Positions 57,329 to 64,000 of a DNA stretch of 64,000 nucleotides are shown one piece after another (within the stretch, counting starts at the first letter, position 1; the number at the start of each line of letters is the position of its first letter). The notes beneath the pieces were generated by a model. It saw only the letters and a program-made list of their open reading frames with translations, was not told the DNA's origin and ran no database searches. The position numbers were made by a program, and so were the translations under genes. The stretch is from Paracentrotus lividus (taxonomy: Eukaryota > Echinodermata > Echinoidea > Camarodonta > Echinidae). Where the stretch lies: positions 21,927,786-21,991,785 of the forward strand of contig CALNVZ010003426.1 in assembly GCA_940671915.1 (NCBI GenBank), in the 5' to 3' direction.

Positions 57329-58580
57329 TGTCCCCGCCGAACGAGTTCGAGCAGGGGACTATGAAACGGGCTCCGTACGTATGTGTGTGTGTCCGTCCGT
57401 CCGTCGTAGTCCGTCGTCCGTTCTCAGTTATGTGAGTTCACATTTACTCCTTCGCCTTTTTCATCGATTATCGATTCCGTTTCTTTATATGTGTAGCAAT
57501 AGGTGATGGCTACAACTTCTTCACAGAATTTTGACCTTGACTTTGGCCGATGACTATATTGTGAATTGCTAAAAATAGCTACTCTTGCCATTTCATCGAG
57601 TTTTCGATTTGTTTGCTTTATATGATAGCATTAGGTAAGGGCTACAAACTTTTCACAGAATTTTAGCTTTTGACCCCTTTGACTTTTGACTTCATTTTTG
57701 CTATATTGTTTAATTGGCTACAAATGCTATCCTTGCCATTTTCATCCGATTTCGAATCGTTTGCTTTATATGTAGACTAGGTGGGGCTACAAACTTTACG
57801 GAATTTTGACTTTTGACCCTTTGACCTTTGACGTTGATTATACTTATATTTACATTGGCTACAAATGCTACTCTTCTTTTCTCCAAGATTCGATTCGTTT
57901 GCTTATGTGATAGCATATTGATGGACTAAAATTTCTTCGACCGAATTTGGACCTTTGACCTTTGACTTTTTTTTTACCTTATGGTTATGGCTACAAAATC
58001 TACTCCTTCGCCAATTTCAATCGATTTCGATTCCGTTTTGCTTTATATGTTAGCCTAGCGTGATAGCTACCAAACTTTTCACAGAATTTTGACTTTGACT
58101 TGGACCCTGATTTTTCGACTCATATTGTTAAATTGGCCAATGCTACTCCTTCGCCATTCTTCACTGATCTTCAATTCCGCTTTGTTTATGTGACTAGCAC
58201 ACATGTACGTGTGATGGCGTACAATACATTCTTCACAGAATTTCGACCTCTTGAACCTTGGACCATTGATTTATTGAACCCAGATATGTTAATTGGCTAC
58301 AAACTGCTACTCCATCGCCACTTTTTCATCCAATTTGACTTCGTGTGCTTATGTGATAAACTAGCGTGAGGCTAACAAACTTTTCACAAAATTTGACTTT
58401 TGACCCTTTACCTTTGACCCTTGACTTTATCCATATATTGTAATTGCTTACAACAATGACTTACTTCGCATTTTACCCGATTTCGATCTGTTATGCCTTA
58501 TGTGATAGCACTGATCGTGATATAATGGGAATTTTACATTATCGGCGGGGACATATATTACGCATCGCGTAATTTACTAA
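57329..58580. mobile_element. Helitron-like element with tandem core and CTAA end
   Basis: TGTCCCCGCCG (57329) and CGGCGGGGACA (58543) are exact subterminal inverted copies. The left end folds (TCCCC..CGAACGAGTTCG..GGGGA). Next come a (CCGT)n stretch (about 57391-57420), then seven or eight degenerate units of 130-150 bp. The right end has a perfect hairpin ATTACGC-ATC-GCGTAAT (58557-58573), then TTA and CTAA followed by T, the canonical Helitron 3' pattern. No Rep/helicase frame. Same plan as 10193-11161 though the sequences differ. The units vary by many single-base indels. Confidence 0.75.
57529..58430 (-). promoter_or_regulatory. Repeated DR1-type motifs in the tandem units
   Basis: TGACCCTTTGACCTTTGAC (57814) and GACCTTTGACCTTTGAC (57950) reverse-complement to GTCAAAGGTCAAAGGTC-type direct repeats of AGGTCA with one-base spacing. 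More degenerate versions lie at about 57530, 57666, 58093 and 58400. Same motif class as in the 10.2-11.2 kb element. Confidence 0.45.
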
Positions 58581-59321
58581 TCCACTTGTTCATACACTTA
58601 CATTTTAGTTTTTAGAATTGATTTGTTTCTTCCCTCTATGTACAGGGCACACTTTCCCAAGTTGATATTACAATTGTAGGTGCAAATTTCATCAATTAAC
58701 TGGTGATTCTATTTTGCTTTAAGCGCTTCAAGTAAGGTCATAGATAGATACAGAATGTATAGCAGCAAAGCTTGCTTTCTACTCGTGTTCACATTTCAGA
58801 CTCGTTACCCTCCAGAGAAAGAGCATTCCTTGAAATAGTCAGCATCATTGACATTATTGAATCTCCCGAATATTTCACCAAATTGTTCACAAGTTATGAA
58901 CAACGACTTCAAATATGAAGAGTTAAGTGGGATCCCAAGTTTCTTTTAATTTGATAAGCTGAATTTGTAAAAATTGGGATTTAGATTATCCTAATCATTA
59001 ATAAACATTTTGAATGCCAGGGAAAGTGTTGGCACTAATTGAATTAAGATTATTGGAAAAGAGTCCAACCTCGAGTAGAATTTTGGGCATTACATTTTGC
59101 TTTTCATATTTCCAGTTGTTCACAGCTCATGAACGACTTGATGGTTGAAAGACCCCCAGTTGTACATGTTGGATTAAAATTCTGAAGAGCTTTTCTTGTA
59201 CATAGGTCACTGCTAGATTGTTCAACTTTGTAAGTCTTGTTTTGACCTGATTTATCTCTATGTAATCACAAAATAATTTTTAATTTCTAATCCATTGCAA
59301 GTTATGTCATCCTGAACTTTT
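58581..59321. other. No gene seen; two-copy duplication
   Basis: TTGTTCACAAGTTATGAACA (58884) and TTGTTCACAGCTCATGAACG (59117), both followed by ACGACTT or GACTTGA, mark a diverged duplication with a period near 235. Confidence 0.4.
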
Positions 59322-59587
59322 TGGCCTGAATTCACAAAGGAGGATTCTGCAAAACCCACGGATCCGTGGATCCGTGGGTTTTTTTAATCGACGGCTCCAC
59401 GGATCCACCAGTTTATGATTCACCAGCAGTTGACCCAAATTATGACGTTTTATGACGATGTGGATCTGTGGATTCAGTCGAGTCCACCTTTGTAAATACC
59501 ATTTTGAAAATCCTAGGTCCAACCCTAGGCTAAACCCAGGGTTGAAACCATGGATTTTGCAGAATCCACCTTTGTGAATTCGGGCCA
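59322..59587. mobile_element. MITE, 266 bp
   Basis: TGGCCTGAATTCACAAAGG at the left; the right end reversed is TGGCCCGAATTCACAAAGG, then ATTCTGCAAAA on both sides. The interior has CACGGATCCGTGGATCCGTG and further inverted GGATCC phrases, and a CCTAGG..CCCTAGG stretch. No frame. Confidence 0.85.
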
Positions 59588-60060
59588 CTGATTCTATATG
59601 TGTACTTATTCCTCGCTCTCTCTCTCTCTCTCTCTATTTTTCACATCCTACTCCATCCATACCATTGTTCTGCTTTATTTCTTCCTGTATCCCTTGAGCT
59701 ACTTATTTCGAGCAACTGTAGATCCAGAAAATAAAGCGGGCGCAAAAAACTTATTTTAAAAATATATGTTGCACAGATGACAATTTCTTAAATATACATT
59801 GTAGCCAAACTAACATGTACAATTAAAACAAAAATAGAGGAGGCGTGCACCTCTTGCCAGGTCCACTACTGTCACCAGGATCCCAGGACGTTGGGTCTTA
59901 TCGTTAGTGTGAACACGCTTCTCCAAGATTCTTGTGTTGGGAGAGGTATCTTGCTTTGTCCTCTGGGTATTCGTCTTTGAATCAATTTGTCATTCAGTTC
60001 AGCTACTGCTATTTTGTTTCACAATAAATGGTGAGCCCGATGGCAAAGCAATTATAACCA
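59588..60060. other. No gene seen; CT microsatellite
   Basis: (CT)n at 59613-59634. The rest is unremarkable. Confidence 0.45.
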
Positions 60061-60790
60061 TACCTTCCTCTTCTCTTGTTTCTACTCTCCTCTTTCTTTA
60101 TCTTCTTCTCTCTTTCTCTCTCGTCTTCCCTCTCTCTCTATCTATCTATCTTTCTATCTATATCTTTTTTTCTCTCTCTATCTCTTTCATTGATAGCAAT
60201 ATGTCTCTTTTTGTGTCATACAGTTTCTTCCCACTCTCTTCATCCGTTTTTCTCTAAAAATTTATGCTTAATCAATGCTTCTTTGTCTGTCCATTGCATG
60301 TCTCATTTTTCATGTTTATTTCTGTCTCTGTGTCTCTATGTATGTCTGTTTCTCTCTCTGTCTCACCTTATATATATATCAATATGTCTTTCTCAGTCTC
60401 TCCCCAATCTCTTTCTCTCATAATACTATGCTTAATCAATGCTTTACAGTCTGTCCATCACATGCCCAATATTTCACGTTTATATTTTTTTATCTGTCTG
60501 TCTGTCTAATCTGACTGTCTGTTTGTCTGTCTCTCTGTCTCACCTTATTAATATCAATATGTCTCCTTTTGTGTCATATAGTCCGCCCCCTTTCTCTCTT
60601 AATTTATGCTTAATCAATGCTTTATGCTCAATCCATCACAATATTTTCTGTCTGTCTGCCTGTCTGTCTGTTACTCACCTTGATAACAATATGTCTCTTT
60701 CTGTGTTATACAGTCTCCCCCACTCCTTTTCTCTCATAGTTCACGCTTTATCAATGTTTCTTGGTCTGTCTGTCACGTTTCCACACCATT
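60061..60790. repeat. CT-rich minisatellite, four units of ~130-180 bp
   Basis: Each unit reads GATA.CAATATGTCTCTTT, TGTGTCATACAGTC or similar, CTCTCATAATTTATGC, TTAATCAATGCTT, GTCTGTCCATCACATG and a CTGTCTGT stretch. Starts near 60192, 60376, 60549 and 60682. Frames of 80-119 codons here are shadows. Confidence 0.85.
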
Positions 60791-61738
60791 CATGTTAATT
60801 TACTCTTTCTGCTTCTCTTTCTCGTCTCTCCTTTGCTTTAGGTATACCCCTTCTTTAATTCCTTTCTTTATTTTTAATATGTACACTTTTATTTTTTTAA
60901 TGTACATTTTCCCCTCTCTTCACAATGTTCAAATCCTCCTTTTGTTCTCTTTTTCGACATCTGTACCATACAATCAGTTGTCTATTATGTGTTTTTTCTG
61001 TGTATTCATATTTTCAGCAATATTACTCTCTATCATTACTTCACAACTTAAAAGGGATTTGGTAACTTTAAAAAACAAGAGCAATTAGATCAAGATGAAT
61101 AAGATTATATTGCTCTAACAATAAAAAAAAACTACTGAAAGTTTCAGATCAAATGGACGTCATTTACTACCTTAAAACAGTGTAACAAATGATGCTAAGC
61201 ATACAACCCAACACAAGTTAATTTACTACCCTTCAGTGTTGCAAGCTCAGCAGGCCGCTAGGTACGGGGACTACACAACAGGAAATGGGGTGTATGCTGT
61301 GCTGTGTTGAAAAGCACATGGTTTTGAAACCCATTCGGGGATGGGGCTAAAAATTTGAGTATGAAATCATTGATATCTTGAAAGTAAAGCAAGCAATTAG
61401 CTTGCAATTTTGAAGGGATGCCAGACTGACCTATATGTTTATGATTATGTTGACAAACTGAGCTAAATCAAATAAATTGCGATTTGAATATCCTCCAATG
61501 TTACTGCATCCCTTTAACCAAAAGCAAGTCTCCTTATGCCTTTCCCTCTATCTTCTTTCCCCCTTTTTACTTTGGCAACTGTTAATGAACATCTTTTTTC
61601 TAGACTTTGTCAATATTCTATCTCTCTATTTCACACACTACTCGTACTGTTCTGGTACTCTACTTTCATTGAATTCCCTGAACCTTATTTACGAGGTTGC
61701 CCTGGCATTCCTGTCCTAATTTTCCTCTTTTTCTTAAG
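60791..61738. other. No gene seen
   Basis: T-rich DNA; short frames only. Confidence 0.4.
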
Positions 61739-61752
61739 GGGGGGGGGGGGGT
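61739..61752. repeat. G-run
   Basis: About fourteen G after TTTTTCTTAA. Confidence 0.85.
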
Positions 61753-62660
61753 GGTGGAATCGACAAATTTGACCATGCACCAAATCGAAATACACACAAC
61801 CCTGCGTTGCAATTTTCCACCTCTTACCACCAACCCAATCACTAGGCAAACAGTCTACGACACGAAGAACGTGAACCTGCATTCTTGCACTTTTGACATT
61901 TAAAGGGCACATGTGGGTGATAATGTGGCCTAATTGAGATTTATGTGATGTTGTGTGGAGGTCTTTAATTGAGATATATAGCAGTGCTTTGGCTGCGCTG
62001 TTAAACATGCTGTAATTCATCCCTGGATGTGAAAAGAAGTTTTGTTCAACTTTGAAACAGGCTTCGCATCAACGTTCCTTTCCATTTTAACATTGCTTTT
62101 TCCCCCGAGGTGGGTCAACAATTTTTTTATCTCATTGAGTGCTGTATGCAATTTGCATGTATTTTGATAGAGATAAATGTTTTTCATTTCTTCTCGAACT
62201 TCAGAACATAGTCATGAGAATTTAAATTCAATGTATTAAAACAGTGATAATGGTACTTGTTAAGTTAAAACAGTTGATCTTATCTCTTGATGATATACAT
62301 GTATATGATAATAGCTGACAATGTTGGATGAAATTTCATCTGAAGTTTTTGTGAAGATAAAATGGGGGCTCGTCAAATAATAACTTTGATCATGTTTCGG
62401 CAGGTATATTATTACATGTAGGCCGACATGCATCCATAGATTGCAAATGCATACATTTTATAGGGACTTGTACCCATACAGATGTACGTACACACATGCA
62501 TATTTACATATGCATTGAAGTGCAGACGTCCTGCCTGGCTAAGAACTGTAACTTGACACATTATGAAGAAGAGGATATGTGTCTCGTCTACTCAAGATGT
62601 TAAAGTATTCATAATAGAGGAGTGATTCATCCTCATACTCATACTCGCATTAAGGAGAAG
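61753..62660. other. No gene seen
   Basis: AT-rich DNA with ATACATGTA-type phrases; no recognised features. Confidence 0.4.
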
Positions 62661-62756
62661 AGAAGGTGAAAACGATGGGAGCACAGCCAGGGGTATCATC
62701 ATGCTATGGGATGGTGAAAGATGGAGAGGTGGAGAGGTGGATGAGGCGGTGGGGGA

Positions 62757-62792
<36 letters not shown>

Positions 62793-63245
62793 GTGTGTGA
62801 GAGAAGGGAAAAGAAGACAAGAAAACAAGGAGCAGAAGCAGAGAGAGGAGAGAAGATGGAAAGGACTGGTGCCCAGCAAGGGGTAATAGCATGTTAATGG
62901 GCTGCTGAAAGATGGGGAGATGGGAGAGAGAGAGAGAGAGAGAGAGGGGAAAAGGAAAACAAGACATAAGGGAGAGTGAAAAGAAGACACAGAGGAACAT
63001 AGAGAGAGAAAGAGAAGAGAAATTATATACGAGACATAAATATGGTAACTTGGCCATGGGTAGGGGTAATAAGACGTAGAAAATGAATAAGGAAGGAAGA
63101 AGAAAGAGGAAGAGAACAGAGGGGAAATGAAAAACAAAGTGATGGGTAAAAGATAGCAAGCCTGGGTATGACAAAGGAAACACTGGGTATGACAAAGGAA
63201 GACTGAAAAAGCAAGAGATTGAGAAACAGGGAAAGTGGGAGGGGG
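62661..63245. repeat. Purine-rich tandem array with a G31 run
   Basis: Three degenerate units of about 180 bp start near CAGCCAGGGGTATCATCATG (62686), CCAGCAAGGGGTAATAGCAT (62873) and GGCCATGGGTAGGGGTAATA (63051). Unit one holds thirty-one consecutive G at 62761-62791, preceded by more G-runs. Minus-strand Ser/Leu/Pro-rich frames (up to 223 codons) are shadows. Confidence 0.8.
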
Positions 63246-63413
63246 CTGAGAATTTATATGCACAAATAATGTGAAACAAAATGCATGTGATAGCAGACTT
63301 CGGAAACGAGGTCAAGATATAGGCTAGAAGATCTGTGAAGAAATAAAAGCCGATAGGGGTATAAAGGTCTCATCAATAACACAATCTTGTTAGCAAGGAT
63401 TTCATGACATGGA

Positions 63414-63487
63414 CTACTGAGAGCCAGAAGGGCATTAACTTGGATCATTTGTATTATGTAGAGTTAAGACTTTCTTGCTCTCAGCAG
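63414..63487. repeat. Small hairpin family B
   Basis: CTACTGAGAGCCAGAAGGGC at the left, GTTAAGACTTTCTTGCTCTC then AGCAG at the right. About 20 pairs, loop of about 22 bases. Confidence 0.75.
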
Positions 63488-63515
63488 TTGATGTTATGGA
63501 TAAGAGACTGATACG

Positions 63516-63585
63516 GTCTTCTCAGTGGCAGGAGGACTTATTTCCCTATACTATATCATAGATTAAACACCCTTCTGGCTCTCAG
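63516..63585. repeat. Small hairpin family B, adjacent copy
   Basis: CTCAGTGGCAGGAGGACTTA at the left, AAACACCCTTCTGGCTCTCA at the right. It starts 29 bases after the previous hairpin ends. Confidence 0.65.
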
Positions 63586-64000
63586 TATAAGCTATGTAGG
63601 GCATGATAGTGCCAGCGATGAAGAGATGCGATGTAGAGAGACGCTGCGGACATGTGTTAGTGTTATTTACAGCCTACTTATTACAAGGAGGTGATGATAG
63701 AGAAAATATTGGATGGGAATGAAGTGAACGGGTAGCATTCCTCTATCATGTTTACTCCCTTTCAGACAGGCAAAATGATACAATTCTGTTAATGGAAATA
63801 ATATGATACATACTTTCAATTAACATTTTGTTTTATCTGAATAAAGTGTAATGAAACATATTGCAAAACAAGTTATGAGTTTGGTGTTGAAAAAATTTTT
63901 TTTTTGGTATATTTCCTTATTTACTTCAAAAGAATGATATATTTGCCTACTTTGCTATTCGTCCTCGAATCGCCCAACCAACCGATACTTTAACCCCGAA
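63586..64000. other. No gene seen
   Basis: AT-rich DNA with a T-run at about 63896-63905. Nothing recognised before the window ends. Confidence 0.4.

Noticed and set aside
60061..60798. Several overlapping 80-119-codon frames with Leu/Ser/Cys repeats, resembling membrane segments
   Set aside because: Products of the CT-rich minisatellite. The hydrophobicity is due to TTT/CTC/TCT codons.
61685..62020. 111-codon minus-strand frame
   Set aside because: Begins in unremarkable DNA and ends in the G-run (poly-Pro). No motif; conflicting frames on the other strand.
62592..63315. 203- and 223-codon minus-strand frames
   Set aside because: Complement of the purine array and G31. Two phases are open over the same DNA, and there is no domain.

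Overview
This window reads as non-coding nuclear DNA from an animal, most likely a marine invertebrate deuterostome and plausibly a sea urchin or relative. That placement is inference. It rests on the AT-rich background, the density of short inverted-repeat elements, the long (AG)n/(CT)n and (ATC)n tracts, and repeat families of a kind common in marine invertebrate genomes, such as the one ending GGCGGAGGCAT and the one reading GGGCCCGTATTCCATAAA at its tip. There is no operon structure, no rRNA and no intact tRNA. I found no open frame that I can recognise as a protein. The longest open frames are all shadows of simple repeats. The window is probably intergenic, or lies inside long introns. 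Three very short frames with a good start context or an adjacent splice-donor-like site are listed at low confidence.

Layout. 0-4.1 kb: three successive diverged tandem duplications with a recurring GGTCACGTGTGTGACC motif and a 25-N gap. 4.1-6.3 kb: an inverted-repeat element, a palindrome array and a G-rich tandem array interrupted by a 314 bp MITE. 6.3-10.2 kb: mostly unique, rich in TAAT cores. 10.2-11.2 kb: a Helitron-like element with five tandem units carrying nuclear-receptor-type DR1 sites. 11.5-12.9 kb: nested inverted-repeat elements. 13-24 kb: mostly unique sequence with small hairpins and a 502 bp palindromic element. 24.4-29.9 kb: polypurine tracts, a MITE with a second TIR pair inside it, and a 51 bp minisatellite. 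30-37 kb: unique sequence, a purine minisatellite, the second palindromic element (opposite orientation) and a 420 bp element with a 91 bp hairpin. 38-41.2 kb: homopolymer junctions and an inverted telomere-like tract. 42.1-44.2 kb: a 2.1 kb TIR element carrying seven copies of GTAACTGACGTTAC. 44.4-48.2 kb: degenerate tandem arrays with MITE insertions. 50.3-50.9 kb: an (ATC)n block. 52.3-56.5 kb: degenerate arrays, a tRNA-like fragment and purine tracts. 57.3-58.6 kb: a second Helitron-like element with a canonical hairpin plus CTAA end. 59.3-64 kb: a MITE, a CT minisatellite, a purine array with G31, and two adjacent small hairpins.

The two themes worth following are (1) a family of 60-75 bp hairpins, eight copies, with arms related to CTGAGAGCCAGAAGGGCATT; and (2) transposon-like elements that carry internally repeated protein-binding-type motifs: DR1 sites in two Helitron-like elements, and a TGACGT-containing inverted motif in the 42-44 kb element. 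Four X-box (RFX-type) palindromes in otherwise unique sequence suggest that some regulatory DNA is also present.
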